From Clostridia bacterium (GTDB lineage Bacteria > Bacillota > Clostridia > Christensenellales > CALWSW01), in NCBI GenBank assembly GCA_019421925.1, contig JAHZEH010000002.1, positions 3,929 to 16,304 on the forward strand: a stretch of DNA of 12,376 nt, read 5' to 3'. Each line of letters opens with the position of its first letter. Position 1 is the first letter of the stretch. The notes under the pieces were generated by a model. The model saw only the letters and a list, made by a program, of their open reading frames with translations, had not been told where the DNA came from and ran no database searches. The position numbers and the translations under genes were made by a program. Positions 1 to 5,873 of this stretch are shown here, piece after piece.

Positions 1-27
1 TTTTTTCTGTTCTTATTTCATTTATTA

Positions 28-36
28 TTCGTCAAA
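28..36 (+). promoter_or_regulatory. candidate Spo0A box upstream of spo0A
   Basis: The sequence TTCGTCAAA matches the Spo0A-binding consensus TTTGTCRAA at 8 of 9 positions. It lies about 60 bp upstream of the candidate spo0A -35 element. Spo0A autoregulation through such boxes is established in Bacillus. Here the assignment rests on one short motif in AT-rich DNA, so chance occurrence is quite possible. Confidence 0.28.
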
Positions 37-87
37 ATAAGCAATCAGAATCGTCATGCTTCGCGCAGAAGCGACAATGTACACCTC

Positions 88-115
88 TTGCTGTTGACGT
101 ATATTCAGCTATACT
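88..115 (+). promoter_or_regulatory. candidate vegetative promoter of spo0A
   Basis: TTGCTG (88-93) and TATACT (110-115) are separated by 16 bp and lie about 100 bp upstream of the spo0A start. A nearby TTGACG (94-99) is a better -35 hexamer but has no good -10 at the right distance. No convincing sigma-H promoter was seen. A small inverted repeat, CATACA-N5-TGTATG, lies at 137-153 in the leader. Confidence 0.35.
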
Positions 116-215
116 TAGACATGGAAAGAAAAAGAACATACACATCTTGTATGAAATGCCAAATTTCACTGTCCCGCCACCCCCAAAATTTTGCAATCGC
201 AGGAGGTATCACGTC

Positions 216-1022
216 ATGGATCACATCAAGGTTCTCGTCGCCGACGACAACGCCAGTTTACGAAGCCGAATTTCGGAAGCATTGATCAGCCGTCCCGAAG
301 TCGATTTCTGCGACGGTGCTCCGAACGGCCTTCAGGCACTCTCCATGCTGCAGGAGAAAAGCTATGATATCCTCATCTGCGATTTGATCCTCCCCCAGAT
401 GGACGGGTTCGTTCTTCTGGAGGAGGCTCAAAAGTTTCCCCGTCCGCCCAAGGTCATCATCATTTCCGCACTTTCACAGGACGAGCTGATCCGCAAGGTC
501 TGCTCACTGGGCGCATATTTCTACATCATGAAGCCCTTTGATCTCGAATCGCTCTGCCGCCGCGTCGTCGAGGCCTTCGACGCGCCCCTCCCCGTCAGCG
601 AGACCGAGCCCCTCGTCCAGCTGCCCCGGCCGCAGCGCGCCGTCAAATCCCTGGATGAGCGTATCGCCAACGTCTTTCTGGCCGTCGGCATTCCCGCGCA
701 TATCAAGGGATACCACTTCCTGCGCGAAGCGGTCCGCCTGGTCTATCACGACCGCTCCATGATCAACGCCATCACCAAGGAGCTCTATCCCGGCGTTGCC
801 ATGGCCTTTGAGACCTCCCCCAGCAAGGTGGAGCGCGCCATCCGGCACGCCATCGAGGTCGCCTGGGCGCGCGGCAAGATTGAAAATATCAACGGCATCT
901 TCGGCTACACCATCTACACAAAGCAGGAAAAGCCCACCAACGGCGAGTTTATCGCTTTGGTTGCCGATAAGCTGCTTATGGACGACCTGACGCGCAACGA
1001 ACAGCAGACCTACGCCGGTTGA
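216..1022 (+). CDS. spo0A: Sporulation master response regulator Spo0A
   Basis: This is the phosphorelay-controlled transcription factor that commits the cell to sporulation. The product is 268 aa, the usual length. The receiver domain (about 1-120) shows the acidic pair D10/D11, phosphoacceptor D56 in ICDLILPQMDG, S84 and K106 in MKPF. The C-terminal Spo0A DNA-binding domain (about 145-255) carries the nearly invariant recognition-helix stretch SKVERAIRHAIEVAW (203-217). The start at 216 is chosen because AGGAGG (201-206) precedes it and the protein then begins MDHIKVLVADD. An in-frame ATG at 147 would add 23 residues unlike the family. In Clostridia Spo0A is usually phosphorylated directly by orphan kinases (family knowledge). 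spoIVB, a frequent upstream neighbour, is not in the window; only 215 bases are visible upstream. Confidence 0.97.
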   Translation: MDHIKVLVADDNASLRSRISEALISRPEVDFCDGAPNGLQALSMLQEKSYDILICDLILPQMDGFVLLEEAQKFPRPPKVIIISALSQDELIRKVCSLGAYFYIMKPFDLESLCRRVVEAFDAPLPVSETEPLVQLPRPQRAVKSLDERIANVFLAVGIPAHIKGYHFLREAVRLVYHDRSMINAITKELYPGVAMAFETSPSKVERAIRHAIEVAWARGKIENINGIFGYTIYTKQEKPTNGEFIALVADKLLMDDLTRNEQQTYAG

Positions 1023-1110
1023 TCTTCTACAAAATACGCCCTCCCCTGCATTTTCCATCCTCCTTTGGGCAATGCTAGGCATAGAACAGCATCAGCGAGG
1101 AGGGAACCCC

Positions 1111-1338
1111 ATGCAGCGCACACTCCAGACCATACAGAGGGAGTTGCAGGGCAATATCGGCCGGCGCGTCGAACTGGTCTGCAACAACCGGCGCAAAATC
1201 ATGCGTCACCGCGGCGTTCTCACAGCCACCTATCCCGCCGTTTTCACCGTGGTGGTTCAGACTGAAGATGAGAGCCAGCGCCTGAGCTACACCTATGCAG
1301 ACGTCCTCACGGGCAACATCTCCGTTCAGGCGCTGTAA
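1111..1338 (+). CDS. veg: Veg family protein
   Basis: A 75-aa protein of the Veg family (DUF1021). The recognisable features are an N-terminal LQTIQRELQGNIGRRV segment, a central GVLTATYPAVF segment and the C-terminal SYTYADVLTG motif; B. subtilis Veg has SYSYADVLT at the same place. The fold is a small beta-barrel. In B. subtilis Veg is highly expressed and has been linked to biofilm gene control and spore outgrowth, but its biochemical role is unsettled. The start at 1111 follows GAGGAGGG at 1098-1105; the in-frame ATG at 1072 has no such site. It lies 88 bp after spo0A with no terminator between them, so read-through from spo0A is possible. A strong terminator follows it. Confidence 0.93.
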   Translation: MQRTLQTIQRELQGNIGRRVELVCNNRRKIMRHRGVLTATYPAVFTVVVQTEDESQRLSYTYADVLTGNISVQAL

Positions 1339-1372
1339 CCAGAGCTTCCCCAACCATCCTACCCCTCGTCCA

Positions 1373-1408
1373 GGAGCCGCGGAGCCATTCCGCGGCTCCG
1401 CTTTTGTT
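1373..1408 (+). terminator. intrinsic terminator after veg
   Basis: A perfect 11-bp stem (GGAGCCGCGGA, 1373-1383, with TCCGCGGCTCC, 1389-1399) has a 5-nt loop and is followed by GCTTTTGTT. It ends the spo0A-veg transcription unit 34 bp past the veg stop. Confidence 0.9.
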
Positions 1409-1433
1409 CATGCCCCTTTCTTTTCAGTGTCCC

Positions 1434-1463
1434 GGCATACCCCCCCGTTTTTCTGCATAGGAA
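1434..1463 (+). promoter_or_regulatory. candidate sigma-E-type promoter of sipL
   Basis: GGCATACC (1434-1441) and GCATAGGAAT (1455-1464) are spaced roughly as in mother-cell sigma-E promoters (ATA-containing -35, CATA-type -10). They lie about 45 bp upstream of the start codon. sipL is sigma-E dependent in C. difficile. The match to CATACAAT is partial, so this is a suggestion from position and biology. Confidence 0.28.
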
Positions 1464-1504
1464 TTATAAGTACATGGAAACAGACCGCATCAGGAGGAAT
1501 CGCA

Positions 1505-2974
1505 ATGGAAATCTTTAAACAAAATATAGCCTATGAATGCGCGCCGCTGCGCGCCAGTTCCCGCGCGTTGGCCGAAGGCACCCTCTCCCCGCCCCCCGGT
1601 ATGCCCCCTATGGCCCGCATCCTCTCGATCGACGGCAGAGCCGGCGGTTCGGGGGAGGCGGTGGAGGGAAAACTCATGATCGACGGAGCGGTCACGCTCA
1701 GCGTCCTCTACCTCTGCGAGGAGGGCAAGTCCCACGGATTTGAATCCGTGGCTCTCTTCAAGCACGCCATGGACCTCAGCGGCGCGGCTGCTGGTATGCG
1801 GGTATGCGTTCAGTGCAGCGTCGCGGAGCTTAAACACAACCTGACGCCGGGCGGCCTGGAAATCCGCGCCCGTATCCTCATCGACTGCTCCGCCTACGCC
1901 CATGAGGAACTCTCCGCCGTCTCGGGCGCAAAAGCGGAGGGGTTGGAAGTTCTGCCCGTAACCGTCACCATCCCCAGCAGCGAAATCCTCAGCGATGAGC
2001 TGGAGCTGCGGGATGAAGCCCGGCTCCCCCGGGTGGCCGACCGTCTTTTGTGCACCAACGGCTTCTGCCGCGTGCAGAACCTCTCGATGGAGGGCAGCGG
2101 CTGCACCGTCTCGGGCATGCTGCGCATCTCGGTGCTCTTTGCCGCGCCGGACGGCACCATCGTGCAGGCTCCTTTCTCCATGCCCTTTGAAACGCGCATG
2201 GACCTGCCGGAATCGGCGGAGAGCGCCTATGGCAGCGTTCGGCTTCTCGGTCTGGAGTGCAGTTTGAGCGGCGAGGATATTGTCACAGTGGACGCGCGGG
2301 TGGAGCTTACCATCGTGGCCGCCAGCACTATGGAATGCGACCTGCTGGCGGATGCCTACGCCACCGGCGCGCAGTTATCCTGCCAGGCAAAAGCTCTGCA
2401 TATGCGCAGGGACCGCACTGTCAACTGCCGGGGCGCCATGCGCCTGGAGGCCCCCCTCCCCGAGGGGCAGCCGGAGGCGGACCGGGTTCTGGCCGTGCGT
2501 ATGCGTCCCGCCCTGCATACGGCAACAGCCGGAGAGGGTACGCTCACGCTCATGGGCGATCTGCACGCCTCTTTGATTTATCTCTCCAGGGAGGGCAATC
2601 TCCACAGCTTCACCTGCGATTGCGACGCGCCCGCCCTTGCGTCCGGCATGGACGTTCTGCCCGACTGTGCATGCGAACTGCTGCACGCGGGAACCTCCAC
2701 CGGGGCCATCATGCTCCAGTGCGCGCTGGACTGCGCCGCGATGGCCTGCTCCACCTCCGATATCTCTGTGGTCACTGATCTGACGGAGGAGAAGAGGCTG
2801 GGCGGCATCTACGGCCCGGTGGTATATTTCCCAACGGAGGGCGAGGGGCTCTGGCAGATCGGCAAGCGATTTGGCGTCCCCATCCACGAGCTGCGCAAGC
2901 TCAACCCCGATCTGGAGAAAGGTATCCCTCCCGCCCTGCTGCTCAACCTGCGGCGGCCGGCGGTTTCAAAATAG
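1505..2974 (+). CDS. sipL: SpoIVA-interacting coat protein SipL (DUF3794 + LysM)
   Basis: A 489-aa protein with up to three DUF3794 (SPOCS) beta-rich repeats, about 35-140, 190-275 and 330-420, and a C-terminal LysM domain (about 437-484) ending LRKLNPDLEKG...LLLNL. This is the architecture of clostridial SipL. In C. difficile SipL binds the ATPase SpoIVA through its LysM domain and tethers the coat basement layer to the outer forespore membrane. No signal peptide is visible, fitting a mother-cell cytoplasmic protein. The start at 1505 is set by AGGAGGA (1492-1498); the open frame runs back to 1295 but the added residues overlap veg and are unlike the family. Terminators on both sides make it a stand-alone unit. 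Another DUF3794/LysM paralogue is possible, but the neighbourhood (veg, ispE, spoIIR) supports SipL. Confidence 0.88.
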   Translation: MEIFKQNIAYECAPLRASSRALAEGTLSPPPGMPPMARILSIDGRAGGSGEAVEGKLMIDGAVTLSVLYLCEEGKSHGFESVALFKHAMDLSGAAAGMRVCVQCSVAELKHNLTPGGLEIRARILIDCSAYAHEELSAVSGAKAEGLEVLPVTVTIPSSEILSDELELRDEARLPRVADRLLCTNGFCRVQNLSMEGSGCTVSGMLRISVLFAAPDGTIVQAPFSMPFETRMDLPESAESAYGSVRLLGLECSLSGEDIVTVDARVELTIVAASTMECDLLADAYATGAQLSCQAKALHMRRDRTVNCRGAMRLEAPLPEGQPEADRVLAVRMRPALHTATAGEGTLTLMGDLHASLIYLSREGNLHSFTCDCDAPALASGMDVLPDCACELLHAGTSTGAIMLQCALDCAAMACSTSDISVVTDLTEEKRLGGIYGPVVYFPTEGEGLWQIGKRFGVPIHELRKLNPDLEKGIPPALLLNLRRPAVSK

Positions 2975-2985
2975 GCCCGTATTTT

Positions 2986-3025
2986 AAGAAGGCGCGGATG
3001 AGTCCACGTCTTCTTTTTATTTTCC
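2986..3025 (+). terminator. intrinsic terminator after sipL
   Basis: A 13-position stem begins AAGAAGGCG (2986-2994) and closes with CGTCTTCTT (ends 3015). It has one G-U pair, one mismatch and the 4-nt loop TGAG, and runs into TTTTATTTT. It lies 11 bp after the sipL stop and separates sipL from ispE. Confidence 0.85.
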
Positions 3026-3100
3026 CCAAAATATGCTATGCTTTGATTGCCTTTGCCCAGCAAGGGGATTCACACATGACATATTTTAGGAGGCTACCTC

Positions 3101-3928
3101 ATGCTCCTTCAGGCCAACGCCAAACTGAATTGGACGCTGGACGTCCTGGGCCGCCGGGCGGACGGCTATCATCTTCTTGATACCCTCATGTCCCCCATCA
3201 GCCTTTGCGACGACATTGAAATAACATTGTCCCCTGATATCTCCATCATCTGCGAAAATATGGACCTGCCCTGCGACGAGCACAACACCGCTTACCGCGC
3301 TGTAAAAGCCTATTACGGCCTTGCCGGTATGGAGGGGGGCGCGTCCGTCCGCATCACCAAGCGCATCCCCCCCCTCTCCGGGCTGGGCGGGGGCAGCGCT
3401 GACGCGGCCGCCGTGCTGCGCGGCCTCAATGCGCTCCATGGTGCTCTGGACAGCTTCGGCATGCTCAAGGCCGCGCTCAGCGTAGGGGCGGATGTGCCCT
3501 TCTGCCTGATGAATTCCACGGGCCGCTGCCGGGGTATCGGTGAAAAAATCACGGTCTTTCCAAGCGGAGGACCCCTCCATCTGCTGCTCGTGATGGGCGG
3601 AGCCGGCGTCTCCACCGCCGCCCTCTTCCGGTCCCTCAAAATGGACAAACTTCTCCATCCTGATACCGATTCGGCGGAGGCGGCGCTGCGCACGGGCGAC
3701 CCCTCCGCTCTGGCCCCCCACCTGAAAAACGCCCTGCTCCCTCCTGCGGCAGAAAACGTCCCCCAAATCCAGGAGATTCTGGAGCGGCTGCGGAAGGCCG
3801 GCGCACTGGGCGCCAGCATGACGGGCTCAGGAGCATGCTGTTTCGGGCTGTTCCCCACGGAGGAAGAGGCTGTGCGGGCAGCCCCCGCATTTTCCGATCT
3901 GCCGTTTTCTGCTGTTTGCAGGTCATAA
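3101..3928 (+). CDS. ispE: 4-diphosphocytidyl-2-C-methyl-D-erythritol kinase IspE
   Basis: IspE phosphorylates 4-diphosphocytidyl-2-C-methylerythritol in the cytoplasmic MEP pathway to isoprenoid precursors. The 275-aa product is a typical GHMP kinase. It has the N-terminal NAKLNWTLDVLGRRADGYH segment with catalytic Lys8, the glycine-rich ATP loop PPLSGLGGGSADAAA (90-104), catalytic Asp131 in GADVPF, and the C-terminal GHMP motif SMTGSGACCFGLF (239-251). In that motif Ala-Cys replaces the usual Pro-Thr after GSG, and the protein stops soon after, slightly shorter than E. coli IspE. The start at 3101 follows TTTTAGGAGG (3084-3093). It lies between two sporulation genes, as in other Clostridia; in B. 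subtilis ispE is also near veg. The downstream gap has no clear terminator. Confidence 0.95.
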   Translation: MLLQANAKLNWTLDVLGRRADGYHLLDTLMSPISLCDDIEITLSPDISIICENMDLPCDEHNTAYRAVKAYYGLAGMEGGASVRITKRIPPLSGLGGGSADAAAVLRGLNALHGALDSFGMLKAALSVGADVPFCLMNSTGRCRGIGEKITVFPSGGPLHLLLVMGGAGVSTAALFRSLKMDKLLHPDTDSAEAALRTGDPSALAPHLKNALLPPAAENVPQIQEILERLRKAGALGASMTGSGACCFGLFPTEEEAVRAAPAFSDLPFSAVCRS

Positions 3929-3995
3929 TCGTCCACTTTTCGAAAAATATCATCAAATTTCGTTTTTTACCGATTTTTTATACTAATTTGCACTT

Positions 3996-4017
3996 ATTAC
4001 ATGACAATTCATGTAAT
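3996..4017. promoter_or_regulatory. perfect palindrome, operator candidate
   Basis: Arms ATTACATGA (3996-4004) and TCATGTAAT (4009-4017) are exact inverted repeats around the spacer CAAT, giving an 18-base dyad 22 bp long. It covers the candidate -35 element of the next gene's promoter, where a dimeric repressor would block RNA polymerase. There is no U-run, so it is not a terminator. The regulator cannot be named from the sequence. Confidence 0.55.
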
Positions 4018-4029
4018 TTCTGGTAGACT
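4001..4029 (+). promoter_or_regulatory. promoter of the small membrane protein gene
   Basis: ATGACA (4001-4006) and TAGACT (4024-4029) are 17 bp apart, and TGG directly before the -10 gives an extended -10 element. The start site would be near 4036, leaving a leader of about 70 nt. An exact TATAAT at 4049-4054 could be an alternative -10 but lacks a good -35. Confidence 0.5.
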
Positions 4030-4104
4030 GAATATGTCGAGAGGCTTCTATAATAAGCCCAGGGTTTCTTTTATTTCATCCTATCGAACTGGAGGTATTA
4101 TTTT

Positions 4105-4449
4105 ATGAATCTTTCCAAGTCCCTCATTCAGAAAGTCCTCCCTATCGCGACCGTTGTTATGTTCCTGCTCCCCTTTGCCAGCGCCTTTGGCCTCGTGACA
4201 ATTTCCGGTTTCTCCTGCGCTTTCTCGCTGGGCGATATCTGGGCGATCCTGGCCCTGATCTGTGCGGTGGCCGCCGCTGTCCTGCCCTTTATTGGCCAGA
4301 ACCGTTTGTCCTTCTTCGCCTGTATCGCTCTTGCCGTCCTTCTCCTGATCTTTGGCCTCTCCACCGGCCTGGGCTACATGGGCATCGGTTGGTGGCTGGC
4401 GATCCTGTGCACCATTGGCAATATCGTAGTCACCTTCGTGATGAAATAA
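4105..4449 (+). CDS. small four-helix membrane protein, unknown function
   Basis: A 114-aa hydrophobic protein. Visible are a short basic N-terminus (MNLSKSLIQK) and four probable transmembrane segments at about 11-31, 44-63, 69-88 and 93-112. Short loops separate them, with the charged or polar turn IGQNRLS between helices 2 and 3. Cys38 lies in the first loop. There are no catalytic motifs and I do not recognise the family. The start at 4105 is supported by CTGGAGGT (4089-4096), 8 nt upstream. The gene has its own promoter with an overlapping palindrome and two terminators behind it, so it is transcribed alone and probably under specific control. Being embedded among sporulation genes suggests, but does not show, a link to sporulation or the envelope. 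Confidence 0.8.
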   Translation: MNLSKSLIQKVLPIATVVMFLLPFASAFGLVTISGFSCAFSLGDIWAILALICAVAAAVLPFIGQNRLSFFACIALAVLLLIFGLSTGLGYMGIGWWLAILCTIGNIVVTFVMK

Positions 4450-4468
4450 CAGAACGTCATTCTTTTTG

Positions 4469-4500
4469 CAAGAGCCCCGTCTGGCGGGGCTCTTGTTTTT
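4469..4500 (+). terminator. intrinsic terminator after the small membrane protein gene
   Basis: A perfect 11-bp stem (CAAGAGCCCCG, 4469-4479, with CGGGGCTCTTG, 4485-4495) has loop TCTGG and is followed by five T residues. It starts 19 bp after the stop codon. Confidence 0.92.
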
Positions 4501-4506
4501 AATCTG

Positions 4507-4539
4507 GGCAGCGTTCCCTCCGAGGGACGCTGCCTTTTT
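4507..4539 (+). terminator. second, tandem intrinsic terminator
   Basis: GGCAGCGT (4507-4514) pairs with ACGCTGCC (4527-4534), extended inward by CCCT/AGGG past a one-base bulge, and is followed by TTTTT. It begins 6 bp after the first terminator's T-run. The pair insulates spoIIR from upstream transcription. Confidence 0.85.
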
Positions 4540-4569
4540 GTATGAATTCATCCCCTTCCGATCATACTA
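4540..4569 (+). promoter_or_regulatory. candidate sigma-F promoter of spoIIR
   Basis: GTATG (4540-4544), then exactly 15 bp, then GATCATACTA (4560-4569). The forespore sigma-F consensus known from B. subtilis is GYWTA-N15-GGNNANAHTR. The -35 matches 4 of 5 positions, and the -10 matches every fixed position except the second G. It begins at the end of the upstream T-run and lies 36 bp before the start codon. spoIIR is a classic sigma-F gene, so motif and biology agree. Confidence 0.55.
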
Positions 4570-4605
4570 TGTGCAAACAATTTAATGTGGATGGAGGTCT
4601 TTCCC

Positions 4606-5133
4606 ATGCGTCTGCTGCCCAAGTGCGCTCTGGCCCTGGCCCTTCTCACCGTGCTGGCCATGCCGCGCCCCCTGCGGCTGCACGTGATTGCCAGCAGCAA
4701 TTCCCCCGACGACCAGGCCGTCAAGCTGGAGGTGCGGGACGCCCTGCTCGGCGCTATGAACGAGCTGGGCTCCCCCCGCAACAAGGAGGACGCCCGCCGG
4801 ATTGTGCTGCAAAACGGTTCCGACCTGCAATCCGCCGTAGAGGATACCCTCTCCCGTGCGGGGATGGATTATCCGGCCACCCTTTGCCTGGGGCCGGCAG
4901 AATTCCCGGACCGGCAGTACGCCGGCTCTTTTTACCCCGCGGGTGAGTATGACGCCCTGCGCGTCGTCCTCGGGGAGGGGAAGGGACAAAACTGGTGGTG
5001 CGTCATCTATCCTCCCCTCTGCCTGGGAGACTTGAAGGAGGAGCCTGCAAACGGCATCCAGTTCCAGTCCCTTCTGGTCGAGCTGTTGACCAAGCTGGGC
5101 ATCCTTTCCAAGGATTCCGCCTCCCAGACATAA
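4606..5133 (+). CDS. spoIIR: Stage II sporulation protein R (SpoIIR)
   Basis: SpoIIR is made in the forespore, secreted into the space between the two cells, and triggers the mother-cell protease SpoIIGA to process pro-sigma-E. The 175-aa product has an N-terminal export segment (ALALALLTVLA, 8-18), the family block LRLHVIASSNSPDDQ (23-37) followed by KLEVRDAL, and the signature PAGEYDALRVVLGEGKGQ (111-128) running into NWWCVIYPPLCL (129-140). The start at 4606 is preferred over the in-frame ATGs at 4585 and 4591, because GGAGG (4593-4597) lies between them and 4606. Tandem terminators insulate it upstream and a sigma-F-like promoter precedes it. sleB begins 27 bp downstream without a terminator, so transcription may continue into the germination genes. 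Confidence 0.95.
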   Translation: MRLLPKCALALALLTVLAMPRPLRLHVIASSNSPDDQAVKLEVRDALLGAMNELGSPRNKEDARRIVLQNGSDLQSAVEDTLSRAGMDYPATLCLGPAEFPDRQYAGSFYPAGEYDALRVVLGEGKGQNWWCVIYPPLCLGDLKEEPANGIQFQSLLVELLTKLGILSKDSASQT

Positions 5134-5160
5134 AGAGCCATCACATAAAAGGAGCACATC

Positions 5161-5856
5161 ATGCAAACCCGTAAAAAAGTACTCTGGAGCATCTTTCTTC
5201 TGTTCTGCTTCGCGCTCATCGGCGTTTATGCCGCCGTCTCCAGCGCGGCGGCCAGCCTGGGGGCCGGTTCCCGGGGCACTATGGTGACGGAGGTGCAGAC
5301 CCGTCTCAAGCAGTGGGGTTACTACGATGGCCCCGTGGACGGCAAATATGGCCAGCTCACCATCAACGCGGTCAAGAAATTTCAAAAAAAGCATGGACTG
5401 GCCCAGACCGGCATCGTCAACGACTCCACGGCGGAGAAGATCGGCATCAGCCTCTCCTCCGGCTCAAATTCCAACTATCAGTCCTCCGGCGGCAGCACCG
5501 CCAGCGGGGATACCTACCTGCTGGCACGCTGCATCTACGGCGAAGCGCGCGGGGAGCCCTATAAGGGCAAGGTCGCCGTGGGCGCGGTTATCCTCAACCG
5601 GGTGCGCAGCTCGGAGTTCCCCAACAGCATCTCGGGCGTCATCTATCAGCCCGGCGCCTTCTCCGTGGTATCCGATGGGCAGATCAACCTCTCTCCCGAC
5701 GAGGAGAGCATCAAGGCGGCCCGCGACGCTATGAACGGCTGGGACCCCACCGGCGGCTGCCTTTTCTACTATAATCCCAGCAAAACAAGCAACCGGTTCA
5801 TGCATTCGCTCAAAACCGTCGTCACCATCGGCAACCACCGCTTTGCCAATAAATAA
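5161..5856 (+). CDS. sleB: Spore cortex-lytic enzyme SleB
   Basis: SleB is a lytic transglycosylase stored in the dormant spore that cleaves muramic-lactam-containing cortex peptidoglycan during germination. The 231-aa product has a signal or anchor segment (about 7-30), a peptidoglycan-binding domain (about 36-96, with VTEVQTRLKQWGYYDGPVDG), a Ser/Gly/Asn-rich linker (98-117), and a Hydrolase_2 catalytic domain (118-231). The catalytic domain contains LARCIYGEARGEPY with the expected catalytic glutamate at E128, then VAVGAVILNRV. The length fits the two-domain family. The start at 5161 follows AAAGGAGC (5148-5155). ypeB starts 17 bp after its stop. No separate sigma-G promoter could be picked out in the 27-bp gap or the end of spoIIR. 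A paralogous CwlJ-type hydrolase is less likely because CwlJ lacks the binding domain. Confidence 0.93.
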   Translation: MQTRKKVLWSIFLLFCFALIGVYAAVSSAAASLGAGSRGTMVTEVQTRLKQWGYYDGPVDGKYGQLTINAVKKFQKKHGLAQTGIVNDSTAEKIGISLSSGSNSNYQSSGGSTASGDTYLLARCIYGEARGEPYKGKVAVGAVILNRVRSSEFPNSISGVIYQPGAFSVVSDGQINLSPDEESIKAARDAMNGWDPTGGCLFYYNPSKTSNRFMHSLKTVVTIGNHRFANK

Positions 5857-5873
5857 CGGGAGGCAGCCACACC

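Noticed and set aside
58..72. GCTTC/GAAGC hairpin as a terminator of an upstream gene
   Set aside because: Only a 5-bp stem and no T-run follows.
147..215. Longer spo0A start at 147
   Set aside because: The 23 extra residues are unlike Spo0A and lack a ribosome-binding site, whereas AGGAGG precedes 216 and gives the family N-terminus.
504..1082. 192-codon minus-strand open frame opposite spo0A
   Set aside because: It mirrors the coding bias of spo0A; no ribosome-binding site and no recognisable protein. Other long minus-strand frames (for example 5769-6761 opposite ypeB and 10181-10999 opposite pyrG) are rejected for the same reason.
1295..1504. Longer sipL start at 1295
   Set aside because: It would overlap veg and run through the veg terminator hairpin; AGGAGGA directly precedes 1505.
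3032..3042. TATGCT repeats as an ispE promoter -10
   Set aside because: No acceptable -35 at 16-18 bp; the T-rich stretch upstream belongs to the sipL terminator.
4033..4041. Second Spo0A-box-like sequence TATGTCGAG
   Set aside because: Only 7 of 9 matches, at the predicted transcription start of an unrelated gene; expected by chance.
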